A stretch of 64,000 nucleotides of DNA from Methanomethylovorans sp041447285 (lineage in GTDB: Archaea > Halobacteriota > Methanosarcinia > Methanosarcinales > Methanosarcinaceae): positions 16,011-80,010 of the forward strand of contig NZ_JBGMEB010000023.1 in the NCBI RefSeq assembly GCF_041447285.1, given 5' to 3'. Shown here piece by piece: positions 7,830-17,570 of this stretch (positions within the stretch are counted from its first letter, which is position 1; the number at the start of each line of letters is the position of its first letter). Under the pieces are notes generated by a model, which saw only the letters and a list, made by a program, of their open reading frames with translations, had not been told where the DNA came from and did not search any database. The translations under genes were made by a program, and so were the position numbers.

Positions 7830-9793
7830 TCAGGCAACCTAATGTAATACTGGGTAATGATAAAATTCTTGTTACTATGGGTAAGAAGGGCGAATTATTC
7901 GGTTTTTTTTATCCTCGCCGGGATTATGCCCAACATGTGGAGGAATCACTTGCCTGCCTGCAAGTAGACAACCGACTTCTATGGACCAATAACCATGAAT
8001 GGTATTCCACACAACATTACCTTGAAGATACGAATATCGTCATCACTGAACTTGTACATAGCAGTGGTATTAAGATAAATATCCGGGACTTTGCACACCA
8101 AACTGCATCTGTGATGGTGCGCAGATATACCATCAGTACAGAAAGGGATATCAGTGGTACATTTTTTTATTATTCCAATCTCTGTGTAGGAGAAATGCAT
8201 AAAAAGAATTCAGCTTTCTGTGATCCGGAAATTCACCTGCTTACCCAGTACTGGCAGGATAACTATATTGGTCTAATAGCAAATCCTGCTTTTGAGCAGT
8301 GGCAGGTTGGCAAGGCAATGGATACTATATGGTGGACCAATGCCCGCTACGACATGGAAGACGGGAAACTGCACAGCAACAAGGAAGATATCGGTTATCT
8401 TAACACGGTTGTCGGGTGGGACCTTAAGCTTAAAGCAGGAGAGACAAAGGAGATAACAGTATTCATAGGAGCTGCTGCGAAAAGAACGCAGCTATACAAG
8501 ATGATGCTGGAGGTTGTTCAGGAGCCAGTTAATTATATGCTTGAGAAATCAAGGGATGACTGGATACGCTGGCTTTCAAAAAAGAAGCTTCTAAAGCTGT
8601 CAGTGCTCAATGATATGACGGAAACCAAACAACAGATCAGAGAGGCTTTTAATCGTTCTCTTCTCACCCTTGACTTACTTAATGACCCTAAACATGGTTC
8701 TTTTGTGGCAGCTCCTGAGTTCGACCATGATTTTGAGATGTGTGGCGGTTACGGATACTGCTGGAACAGAGATGTTTCAGAAGTAGCAGTGGCATTGCTC
8801 AATGCAGGATATCCGGAATATTGTGAGAGGTTCTTCCATTGGTGCAGGCGTACACAGCTTTCCGATGGTTCCTGGTTCCAGCGGTACTGGCTTGACGGAA
8901 ATACTGCTCCTTCATGGGGAAACTTTGATCATTCCACCCAGATAGACGAAACCGGAGCTACACTGTATGCCATGTACACATTTTACGATGGTCTGAAGGG
9001 GCTTCCTAAAGCGGAGTTCCTTGAAAATATCTGGATCACTGTTCTCACAGGTGCAGAGTATCTAATGAAACGCACACAAGAAGGTCTGCATGATTCCTGT
9101 CTGGATATATGGGAAACATATGCCGGTGTATTCAGTTATACTTCAGCTGCTATATATGCCGGCTTAAGGGGTGCTGCCTACATAGCAACAGTTTACAGTG
9201 AAAGGGGACTTGCATCACGCTGGCTTGAAAGGGCTGAACTTGTAAAAAGCAAGACCATAGAAAAAATGTGGCTTGAAGAGGGATATTTTGCAAAATGCAT
9301 TGCTGATGGTAAGCTAGATACCACTGTGGATGCCAGTATGATCGGCACTTTCACACCATTCAATATGCTTTCTCCTAAAGACCCGCAGGAGAGGAAAATG
9401 ATCTATTCAATGCTGAGCACCATAGAAAGCAGGCTTAGTGTGAATGTTAACGGATCTAATGGCATAAAAAGATACGAGAATGACAAATATATTGAAGGCA
9501 ATCCGTGGGTAGTCACTACTTTATGGTTATCCAAGGCAATGCTGACTCTTGCAAATTCACTTCGCAACGAACCAAACAGCGAAAATGAGGTTTCAAGACT
9601 TGTACAGGGTTCCGTGAACTATATCAAATGGGCTCTGAAAGGAACAACAAGTGCCGGTATGCTTCCTGAACAGGTAGACAAGCAAAAAGGCCATCCTGCC
9701 TGGGCTATACCCTTAGGCTGGAGCTGTGCTTTGATGATCGATAATATACTTCTTCTCGAAAAACTATCGGAGGCAAAGGATGGAAAGATATGA
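7826..9793 (+). CDS. GH15 glucoamylase-like glucan 1,4-alpha-glucosidase
   Basis: 655 residues: an N-terminal beta-sandwich domain (about 1-260) followed by an (alpha/alpha)6 barrel, the normal archaeal and bacterial glucoamylase architecture. The barrel contains GYGYCWNRDVSE, SDGSWFQRYWLDG, QIDETG with E375 as likely general acid, and EGNPWVVTTLW with E557 as likely base. There is no signal peptide, so it should release glucose from internal glycogen. The GTG start overlaps the preceding stop, and the gene's own last 14 bases overlap the debranching-enzyme gene, indicating a tightly coupled operon. Confidence 0.9.
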   Translation: MIRQPNVILGNDKILVTMGKKGELFGFFYPRRDYAQHVEESLACLQVDNRLLWTNNHEWYSTQHYLEDTNIVITELVHSSGIKINIRDFAHQTASVMVRRYTISTERDISGTFFYYSNLCVGEMHKKNSAFCDPEIHLLTQYWQDNYIGLIANPAFEQWQVGKAMDTIWWTNARYDMEDGKLHSNKEDIGYLNTVVGWDLKLKAGETKEITVFIGAAAKRTQLYKMMLEVVQEPVNYMLEKSRDDWIRWLSKKKLLKLSVLNDMTETKQQIREAFNRSLLTLDLLNDPKHGSFVAAPEFDHDFEMCGGYGYCWNRDVSEVAVALLNAGYPEYCERFFHWCRRTQLSDGSWFQRYWLDGNTAPSWGNFDHSTQIDETGATLYAMYTFYDGLKGLPKAEFLENIWITVLTGAEYLMKRTQEGLHDSCLDIWETYAGVFSYTSAAIYAGLRGAAYIATVYSERGLASRWLERAELVKSKTIEKMWLEEGYFAKCIADGKLDTTVDASMIGTFTPFNMLSPKDPQERKMIYSMLSTIESRLSVNVNGSNGIKRYENDKYIEGNPWVVTTLWLSKAMLTLANSLRNEPNSENEVSRLVQGSVNYIKWALKGTTSAGMLPEQVDKQKGHPAWAIPLGWSCALMIDNILLLEKLSEAKDGKI

Positions 9794-11780
9794 AGGAACT
9801 CTATTCTCTGTTGTCAAGGATAGTCGCGGTGAACTGTGCCAAAAGGAATGGCTGATAACCAACGGATTAGGAGGATATGCTTCTTCGACCATTTCTTTTA
9901 TGAACACCAGAAAATATCATGGTTTGCTGGTGGCGTCTATGGAGCCTCCTGTTGACAGAATGGTTCTTTTATCTTCTCTTGACGAAGAAATACATATAGG
10001 TAGCATTATTCACGAACTTTCCTGCCATAAATATCCGGATGTTGTCCATCCTCAGGGTTTCAGTTATATCCGGGAATTTGTTGATGGTCCCATACCATCA
10101 TGGAAATATGATGTTGATGGTATTCAAATAGTTAAAACATTATTCATGGAACATGGGCAAAATACTGTTTTTATAAAGTACAATATTAATGTGCCTCCAG
10201 ATAAAGGAATTTGCAGAATGCGTGTACATCCTCTTGCAAGCATGCGGGATTTCCATGAATTAACACGGCAGCACAATGGAATATCACAGGAATCATCCAG
10301 TTATGGAACTACAGTGATGGTCAGTTCCAGGGAAAAAAGCACGTTAAAACTACATCTTGTCTCAAATGCTGCTTACGTTCCTGCAAGCGATTGGTACTAT
10401 AACTTTGAATATGCTGCTGAAATGGAAAGAGGCTATGATTATCATGAAGACTGTTTCCATCCCGGCTACTTTGAAGTGGACCTTGTGCAGGGGATCAATG
10501 AGATCTTTATAGTTGCTTCTAATGAAAAGATAATTAATATCTCTTTATCTTCTGTACGCAAGGTGTACGAAGCTGAAAATAAACGCATTTCCATGATCTG
10601 CCAGGGTTTAAACTATACAGATATTCTTCCCTCAAAGCTTGTTATGGCTGCAGACAGTTTCATTGTCATGCGCAATTCAACCGGAAAGCATTCTATTATT
10701 GCAGGTTATCCTTGGTTTTCGGACTGGGGAAGAGACACTATGATCTCATTACCGGGCCTTACACTTGTAACCGGCAGATATGAACTTGCTGCAAGCATAC
10801 TTTCCACGTTTGCAGAGAATTGCAGGGATGGGCTTATCCCTAACAGGTTCCCCGATCACAGTGGTGATGATTATGCATATAACACAGTGGATGCATCTCT
10901 GTGGTTCATCAATGCATTATGGAAGTATCTTGAATATACCGATGATGTGCCTACTGTCAGGAAAATGTGGTCTACAGTGGATGATATAATTCGCAGCTAT
11001 TCCAGAGGAACGAAATTTGGTATTAAAGCCGACACAGATGGTCTGCTATGTCATGATGGTCAACTGACGTGGATGGATATCAAAGTAGGTGATGTTGAGA
11101 TCACACCTCGCAAAGGCAAGGCATGTGAGATCAATGCTTTGTGGTACAATGCGTTGGCCATTGCCTCAAAGATTGCTTTAAAGATTGGAATAGAAGACCA
11201 AAGTTTTGCAGAAAAGGCTGAAAAGGTACGCGGAAATTTTGAGAAAACGTTTTGGAATGAACAACAGGGCTGTCTTTTCGATTGTATTGGTTATGATCCA
11301 CAAGGTAAAGAATACAATGATGGATCATTAAGACCGAATCAGATATTAGCGGTGTCATTACCTCATGGTATGCTCGATCAGGAGAAGGAAAAAAGCATTG
11401 TCAGAAAAGTGCAGCAGTATTTGCTGACACCCAGAGGCTTAAGGACACTGGCACCCTATGAATCGAACTATATTGGTAAATACGAAGGTAGTGTCCTTCA
11501 AAGAGATATGGCTTATCACAATGGAACTGTGTGGCCCTGGTTGTTGGGACCTTTTGTATCTGCCTACTGCAAGACAAAAGGTCATTCCTTAAGAAGCAGA
11601 ATGTATGCAAAAGAGCTGCTGGACGGATTTATTCCTCATCTTGCAGAAGCAGGTATTGGGAGCATTTCAGAAATATTTGATGGCAATGAACCCCATATAT
11701 CCAGAGGATGTGTGTCACAGGCATGGAGTGTGGCTGAGATCCTGCGTGCGTATTCTGAGGATGTGTTGGTTAAAAGGTGA
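9780..11780 (+). CDS. Amylo-alpha-1,6-glucosidase (glycogen debranching enzyme)
   Basis: 666 residues with the GDE_N domain (KEWLITNGLGGYASSTISF, MNTRKYHGLLVAS) and the GDE_C (alpha/alpha)6 catalytic domain (GYPWFSDWGRDTMISLPGLTL near 315-335, NTVDASLWFINALW, DGQLTWMD, NALWYNAL, YHNGTVWPWLLGPF). It removes alpha-1,6-linked branches of glycogen. This is the last gene of the rightward operon; after it there is no gene for about 300 bases. The start ATG lies within the end of the GH15 gene. Assignment is confident. Confidence 0.92.
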   Translation: MERYEGTLFSVVKDSRGELCQKEWLITNGLGGYASSTISFMNTRKYHGLLVASMEPPVDRMVLLSSLDEEIHIGSIIHELSCHKYPDVVHPQGFSYIREFVDGPIPSWKYDVDGIQIVKTLFMEHGQNTVFIKYNINVPPDKGICRMRVHPLASMRDFHELTRQHNGISQESSSYGTTVMVSSREKSTLKLHLVSNAAYVPASDWYYNFEYAAEMERGYDYHEDCFHPGYFEVDLVQGINEIFIVASNEKIINISLSSVRKVYEAENKRISMICQGLNYTDILPSKLVMAADSFIVMRNSTGKHSIIAGYPWFSDWGRDTMISLPGLTLVTGRYELAASILSTFAENCRDGLIPNRFPDHSGDDYAYNTVDASLWFINALWKYLEYTDDVPTVRKMWSTVDDIIRSYSRGTKFGIKADTDGLLCHDGQLTWMDIKVGDVEITPRKGKACEINALWYNALAIASKIALKIGIEDQSFAEKAEKVRGNFEKTFWNEQQGCLFDCIGYDPQGKEYNDGSLRPNQILAVSLPHGMLDQEKEKSIVRKVQQYLLTPRGLRTLAPYESNYIGKYEGSVLQRDMAYHNGTVWPWLLGPFVSAYCKTKGHSLRSRMYAKELLDGFIPHLAEAGIGSISEIFDGNEPHISRGCVSQAWSVAEILRAYSEDVLVKR

Positions 11781-12094
11781 AATAAGAACAGAAGCGTTCG
11801 AAGAAATGACAGAGCACCTAATTTGAATACCTCAATTTCCGGCTGTAGAAATCTTCAATTTTCCAATGAGATCTACATTGAAATTTATATTTAAATGTAT
11901 ACTGGTATTGTTGAAATATCAATTTTTAAGGCAAATCATATTGATTTCAATAGACTTTCTACATGACCAAAAATCTAACTGTACTGTCATTTCCAATTTA
12001 CAATTCCTGCTCGTATACTCTTTCCACATGGGAACTTAAATAGGAACCAATGAATAAATATAATAGATAATACTTAATATAAGTGGTGAATGGG
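11781..12094 (+). promoter_or_regulatory. Gene-free spacer with promoter of the TPR gene
   Basis: About 300 AT-rich bases hold no convincing gene. A TATA-like ACTTAAATAG (12034-12043) sits about 55 bases before the chosen ATG at 12095, with GGTGA (12086-12090) as ribosome site. A stretch at 11841-11959 resembles 15141-15244 on the other side of the TPR gene (see findings). Confidence 0.45.
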
Positions 12095-15061
12095 ATGGGT
12101 AGCTTTGCAGATTCCTTTAAATGCATTGAAGATAAATTCGAAAAGGGTTTTAATTTATGTAAAAAAGGAAAAAAGGAAGAAGCAAATTGCTATTTCAATC
12201 AAGTTATAATTGATTGTACAAATGCACGTACTGAAAGTGCTCTAGAGAACGACATTGCTATTACATGGCTTTATGAAGGTCTTTCATATGGCCAACTCGG
12301 TCAAGATGAGTCAGCAGGATATGCATATAATAAAGCAAATGAACTTTTTAGAGAAATAATAAAATGTTGTGAGAATGATGCAAATTTCTGGTACTATTAT
12401 GGTCGTAGTTTTCAAGGACTTAATAAAAACAAAGAAGCAATAGAGCATTTTGACAGAGCTTTAAAAATACAACCAGACTACTACATGGCATTGTACGAAA
12501 AAGGCCACATCTTCCACATACTTGGAAAGCGCACTGAAGCTTTCGAATCATTTACAGAACTAACAAAACTCAAACCAGATTTTGATCAAGGTTGGTGTGA
12601 TAAAGGTATCATTCTTTATGAAACCAATAAATATAATGAAGCATTGCCTTTATTTGAAAAGGCTTTACAAATTAATGCTGAATATTCCGGGGCATGGTAC
12701 TATAAAGGTCTTACTGATTATAATTTAAAGAATTATAAAGATGCAGAATTTGCCTTCCGTAAGGTCTTAGAAATTAATAACTTTAAAGACGCTGGTGCAT
12801 GGTATTATAGAGGACTTTGTTTTCTTAAACAAGGGAAATCCGAAGATGCTTTGAAAAGTTTTGAACAAGCTACCATGATTTCACCTGAATATGAAATTTC
12901 GTGGTATGAATTAGGTTTAATTCAGCATAAGTTTGGAGAATATCACAAAGCAATAGAATCCTTTAAAAAAATAAAACCAAAAGGTTTTGGACAAAACTTG
13001 CTTTATATAAGATCGTTAATACAAAAAGGACTTGTACTTAGTAAAACTTTAGATGGATGGCACAAGTCAGTGGAAGTTTTTAATTTATGTTTAAAAACTA
13101 TTGAAGAAGAATTTAAAGTAATACCGAATGCTGAATTGTGGTATTACAAAGGTCTTTGTCTTCAATACACTGAAAGAGATTGCATAACTGCATATGATAA
13201 AGCACTTGAAATAAATCCTCAATACGCATATGCTTGGAATAGCAAAGGTTTTTCACTTTTACAAAGCGGAAAAGTTAACGAAGCAAAGGATGCTTTTAGG
13301 AATACTATAAGTGTTCTTAATAGTGAACATGAATTTAATGAAAACGACGGGGACTTATGGTATTGCAAGGGGTTAGCCTTCCTTTATCTTGATGATTATG
13401 TTTCTTCAAGAGAAGCATTTCTTAAATCTTTAAGTATTTATCCAAAAGATCCAGATGCATTGAACAATATAGGCCTTTCCTATTATTTTAGTAATATGTA
13501 TAAAGAAGCTATTAATGAATTCGACAAAGCAAGAGAAATCAATGATAAATTTACATATTGTTTAAATAATAAAGGTCTTGCACATTATGCTCTTGAAGAG
13601 TATGACCAAGCAATTGAAACTTTTGAAAGTGTCATAAAAATAGAAAATGATAATCTATTTTCTCTATATTATTTAGGTATTGTTAACTATTCCATATCTA
13701 ATTATGATTTATCTATAAAATATTTTGATCAAGTACTTGCTATTAAACCAGATTATATTGATGCTATCTACAATAAGTCAATTGCTAAATTTGAGCTTGG
13801 AAGATATGATGAAGCATATGAATCTATCTGTAGGGTTATCAGTCAAATGAAACCTCAAGACTTAAATCGGTCGCGTTTTGAGGAACTCAGACTATTCTGT
13901 AAAAATAAACTTTATAGTTCCCGTGACATTTATGAGATGGGATTAAAATATCTTGAACAGGGAAAATATAATGAATCCCTGAATATTTTTGAAAAACTAA
14001 TTAAGAAATATCCAGTGGACAGCGATGTATGGAATTGTAAGGGAATAGCATATTATATGATTGGTAAATATGATAAAAGTGGTTCCTCGTTTGAGAAGGC
14101 ATTATCTATAGATCCAAATAATTATTATGCTAATATAAATTTAGCACAGCTTTTATTAAATGTAGGTTCTGTTGATGGTGCAAATAAAGTAATCAACCAA
14201 CTCCTTGTCAAAAATCCAAATATGAATGAAGATAGTCAGGTTATGGATTTAATTGGAGAGATCAAAATTAAAGAACATGATTACAAAAATGCCATCATAT
14301 ATTTTGAAAAAGCTATTTCATCGGCTCCCTTCAATCTTAGGTTCTTTTTTTTACACTCATATACAAGATTTTTAATTTCTGAATTTGTACATGATTCTAA
14401 ACAGAATAAAAGGTACGAAGAATTATTCTTACTCATATGTGATATGGAAAAATTGAATTTTACTGCAAACATAAAATATAATGCATATGCATTATATTTG
14501 CTTGGATGTTGTTACTATAAGATAAATGATTTACAAACAGCTATCTCAAAATTTGAACAATGTTTAAGATTAAAATCTGGAATTCCTGTTGAAGAGGCTG
14601 CTCGAAGAATATCAAATAATCTCTGGAATTCTCAAATAAAACCCTCTTTCTGGACATGGTGGTGGAACTCACCAATTAATCGCTGGCCTAAAAGATTAGT
14701 GTTTTTAGGAATTTCTCTCTTAATCTCTATCTTATTATTATTTCACCCTTTATTGTCAAAAAACTATACTTTATTACTAGACCTGAACAAAGCGGGGTCT
14801 TCTAGTGTTGTATATAGCTACATAAACTGGAATATATATATTCTTTCAATATTTTTATTAGTTTTTATTTTGCTATTTCCCTCGATAAAACGTATAAAAG
14901 GAACTGATGTTGAAATTGAATTACAAGCCCCACCTCTACCAATTGAGTTTAATCCATTAATGCCCACTTTTAATGAACCACTGTATAAAGTTAGTTTAAA
15001 AGAGTTGCAACTCCAGAATATAATCCAAATGGAGAAAAGGTATAAAGAACTTGGATCATAA
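12095..15061 (+). CDS. Large TPR-repeat membrane protein
   Basis: About 988 residues of tandem tetratricopeptide repeats (well over 15 units of the pattern W...G......Y..A...F..AL...P), followed by two hydrophobic segments near residues 875-895 and 920-940 and a short charged tail, so the TPR array is anchored in the membrane by its C-terminus. ATG at 12095 was chosen over an upstream GTG because GGTGA lies five bases before it. TPR arrays are protein-binding scaffolds; the partner is unknown. Codon use is visibly more AT-rich than in the flanking glycogen genes (AAA, AAT, TTA dominate), which suggests acquisition from elsewhere or weak expression. It has no operon partner: the next gene is convergent. 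Confidence 0.8.
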   Translation: MGSFADSFKCIEDKFEKGFNLCKKGKKEEANCYFNQVIIDCTNARTESALENDIAITWLYEGLSYGQLGQDESAGYAYNKANELFREIIKCCENDANFWYYYGRSFQGLNKNKEAIEHFDRALKIQPDYYMALYEKGHIFHILGKRTEAFESFTELTKLKPDFDQGWCDKGIILYETNKYNEALPLFEKALQINAEYSGAWYYKGLTDYNLKNYKDAEFAFRKVLEINNFKDAGAWYYRGLCFLKQGKSEDALKSFEQATMISPEYEISWYELGLIQHKFGEYHKAIESFKKIKPKGFGQNLLYIRSLIQKGLVLSKTLDGWHKSVEVFNLCLKTIEEEFKVIPNAELWYYKGLCLQYTERDCITAYDKALEINPQYAYAWNSKGFSLLQSGKVNEAKDAFRNTISVLNSEHEFNENDGDLWYCKGLAFLYLDDYVSSREAFLKSLSIYPKDPDALNNIGLSYYFSNMYKEAINEFDKAREINDKFTYCLNNKGLAHYALEEYDQAIETFESVIKIENDNLFSLYYLGIVNYSISNYDLSIKYFDQVLAIKPDYIDAIYNKSIAKFELGRYDEAYESICRVISQMKPQDLNRSRFEELRLFCKNKLYSSRDIYEMGLKYLEQGKYNESLNIFEKLIKKYPVDSDVWNCKGIAYYMIGKYDKSGSSFEKALSIDPNNYYANINLAQLLLNVGSVDGANKVINQLLVKNPNMNEDSQVMDLIGEIKIKEHDYKNAIIYFEKAISSAPFNLRFFFLHSYTRFLISEFVHDSKQNKRYEELFLLICDMEKLNFTANIKYNAYALYLLGCCYYKINDLQTAISKFEQCLRLKSGIPVEEAARRISNNLWNSQIKPSFWTWWWNSPINRWPKRLVFLGISLLISILLLFHPLLSKNYTLLLDLNKAGSSSVVYSYINWNIYILSIFLLVFILLFPSIKRIKGTDVEIELQAPPLPIEFNPLMPTFNEPLYKVSLKELQLQNIIQMEKRYKELGS

Positions 15062-15405
15062 CTATATGAGATTTCAATGTCTCTACAAGCTTTTAGGAAT
15101 ACCCACAATTGATACGCAAAAACGAGTTAATGCAATTTTAGCCTGTAGAATCCTATATTCTCAAGGGATATTTCTATTTGAGATTTTGTCTAAAGGTACA
15201 AAATAGTTATTTCAAGCTGATGATGTTGATTACAATAGACATTCAAAAAGTATTAAACTGAAAAATAGCCCATTCTATTTAGTTGAATGCTACTGATAAT
15301 GAATTATTATATACACTTGTGACCGTGATATATTTAATAAATGCAATAATAATTCGATATCAAAGATTGTACAAAAAACTATTAGATATTAAATACATTT
15401 TAACA
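15062..15405. other. AT-rich spacer between convergent genes
   Basis: No supportable gene is seen in these 344 bases between the ends of the TPR gene and the first histidine kinase gene. The segment 15226-15244 matches 11941-11959 in 17 of 19 positions, and GCCTGTAGAA at 15141-15150 matches GGCTGTAGAA at 11841-11850, in the same order. Confidence 0.4.
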
Positions 15406-17247
15406 TTAAATGTTAATGCTTTTCTTTACTGTAAACCAGAACTGAGTACCCTTAGCGTCGGGGTTGTCTTCCACACCGACCCTGCCTCCATGCAGGTCTA
15501 CAGTTCTCTTCACTATTGCAAGTCCAAGGCCGTGTCCTTTGATATCGCCAACATTAAGGCGTTTGAACCTCTGGAAGATGGAAGGTTTGTCAGAATCTGC
15601 GATTCCATCTCCGAAGTCAGTGAGCACCACTTTCCATTCTTTATTGGAATCATCAACTCTTATTCTGATCTTTCCTCCTTTAGAACCGTATTTTAAAGCG
15701 TTTGAAAGGAGGTTTGTAATAACACCACTTATAAGGGGATTTGCTTTTGCATAGTATGGACCACTTTCCTGATATTCTATTTTCAGACCAACTTTATGTA
15801 TTTCGTAGTTGTATGCATCAATAGCTTCAAGGATCATAGAATTCAGATCCAGATCTATGAATTCTATCTCATCAACGCTCTCAAGCCGTGCAAGGTTAGC
15901 AGCACTGGTAATAGTATCCAGTATTTTAGAAATGCTATCTTGAATGATGCCAAGGTTGTGAAGCTTGTCTTTATCTGTTTCTTCACTTTCGAGTATTTCC
16001 GCAAATCCTTTAGCTACGCCTGCAGGATTGAGGATATCATGGCTCATGATATCAATGAACAGGTCCTTTAGTTCATTGGAACGTTTGAGGTTGCGGGCAT
16101 ATTCCTGCAGCCTGTTCTCTGCTTCTTTGCGGGATGTTATATCCCGCACAATGCAGACAATTCCTCCATTGTCAAGCCTTGTGAGCGATACTTCCTGGAA
16201 AAAGAATGTGCCATCCCTTTTCTTACCCCGGTTTTCTCCGGTCCATTTACCTTTTTCCAATAACTCCGGCAAGTATTGTGTTTTGAATATGTCAAAATCA
16301 ACAGGATCGTATGTCAGCTCCCAGGTTTTGCCTATAAGCTGGGAACAGCACTCGTAGCCATACATCCTGGCATGTGCTTCATTTGTATACACATGCTCTC
16401 CTTTTTCATTAAGGATAGCCAGACCATCAGAAGCCGAATCCATTGCGATCTTCTGAATATTGATCAAAGATTCTGCTTTCTTTGCATCGGTTATATCTTC
16501 CCCGGAACTAAGTGTGCCAGTGATATTGCCAGCAGCATCACGCAGTGCCACATTGTTCCATCGGATTATTTTCTCAGTACCTTGTTTTGTGAGACATACA
16601 TTTTCCACAACAACATTTCTGGAAGCAGAGGACGTTGTCACATCTTTAAAAATCTTCTCAGCTTCTTCTTTCAGATAAGCAGGTACAAAATACTCTATCC
16701 AGTTCTTTCCAATAACTTCTTCTTCAATATAGCCGAGGATTTCACAGCCTTTGTTGTTGATGAGCTTTACGTTCCTTTCATTATCAAGCACAAGGAACAT
16801 CACACCTGCAACATCCAGATAGTTCTGTGCCTGATCCCTTTCTCTTACGATCTCATCCTGAAGTGCTTTAAGCCTTAAAAGAGAGTTAACACGGGTTTTG
16901 AGGGATACTCTATCAACTGGTTTTGTAAGAAAATCATCGGTTCCAACTTCTATTGCCCGTGCTCGATCATCACGGTTTGAGAGTGCAGTAACCATTATGA
17001 TTGGAATATGTTCTGTATCCTTAGAACCTTTAAGGAGCTTACAAACCTCAAATCCGTTTATATCCGGCATCATTATGTCTAGCAGGATAAGATCGGGATT
17101 ATTCTTGCGTGCACTTTCAATCGCTTCGAATCCATTGAAAGCAGTGATCACGTCATGTTCCGAATGCAGATAAGCTTCAAGCAGCTCTACATTGACTGGC
17201 TCATCATCTACAACAAGTATAGTGAACCGAGGTTTGGCATTGCTCAT
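15406..17247 (-). CDS. Receiver-PAS-PAS histidine kinase
   Basis: About 613 residues from ATG 17247, which is preceded by GGATGG. Domain order: receiver domain (VVDDE, phospho-acceptor Asp in LLDIMMPDINGFE, Thr/Lys in VTAL and LTKP), two PAS domains (MFLVLDNERNVKLIN and DGLAILNEKGEHVYTN), HisKA with the phospho-His in DIMSHDILNPAGVA, and HATPase_c with N, G1 (DFGDGI) and G2 (GHGLGLAIVK) boxes. There is no membrane segment, so it is a cytoplasmic sensor with its receiver at the N-terminus. The next gene upstream encodes a similar protein. No obvious output regulator is adjacent; input signal unknown. Confidence 0.9.
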   Translation of the reverse strand: MSNAKPRFTILVVDDEPVNVELLEAYLHSEHDVITAFNGFEAIESARKNNPDLILLDIMMPDINGFEVCKLLKGSKDTEHIPIIMVTALSNRDDRARAIEVGTDDFLTKPVDRVSLKTRVNSLLRLKALQDEIVRERDQAQNYLDVAGVMFLVLDNERNVKLINNKGCEILGYIEEEVIGKNWIEYFVPAYLKEEAEKIFKDVTTSSASRNVVVENVCLTKQGTEKIIRWNNVALRDAAGNITGTLSSGEDITDAKKAESLINIQKIAMDSASDGLAILNEKGEHVYTNEAHARMYGYECCSQLIGKTWELTYDPVDFDIFKTQYLPELLEKGKWTGENRGKKRDGTFFFQEVSLTRLDNGGIVCIVRDITSRKEAENRLQEYARNLKRSNELKDLFIDIMSHDILNPAGVAKGFAEILESEETDKDKLHNLGIIQDSISKILDTITSAANLARLESVDEIEFIDLDLNSMILEAIDAYNYEIHKVGLKIEYQESGPYYAKANPLISGVITNLLSNALKYGSKGGKIRIRVDDSNKEWKVVLTDFGDGIADSDKPSIFQRFKRLNVGDIKGHGLGLAIVKRTVDLHGGRVGVEDNPDAKGTQFWFTVKKSINI

Positions 17248-17570
17248 TATTTCCATCCAATTAATTAAAGAATTATTACTTTGCTCCTCGCTGTGTGAAT
17301 CTCTCAAAAATCTAATACGATCTCATGCATTTAGATTTAATTGGGATTTACCAGCAGAGCAGATTATTTACACATTTATTTAATATTAATTATAGTATAT
17401 ATATTTAAGTACAGTCTTCTTGTACAGAAAAGAGGCTCTCTGGTTTGCAGTTTTCATATACCACAAAGTCCAGATTCATCATTCTAAAACAGGACTTATG
17501 CTTGAGCAATGGCATTTCTGGAAGGTCATTCCTATTGAGTTTCTCCCTGCCACTTTTCAGTCACTTATGT

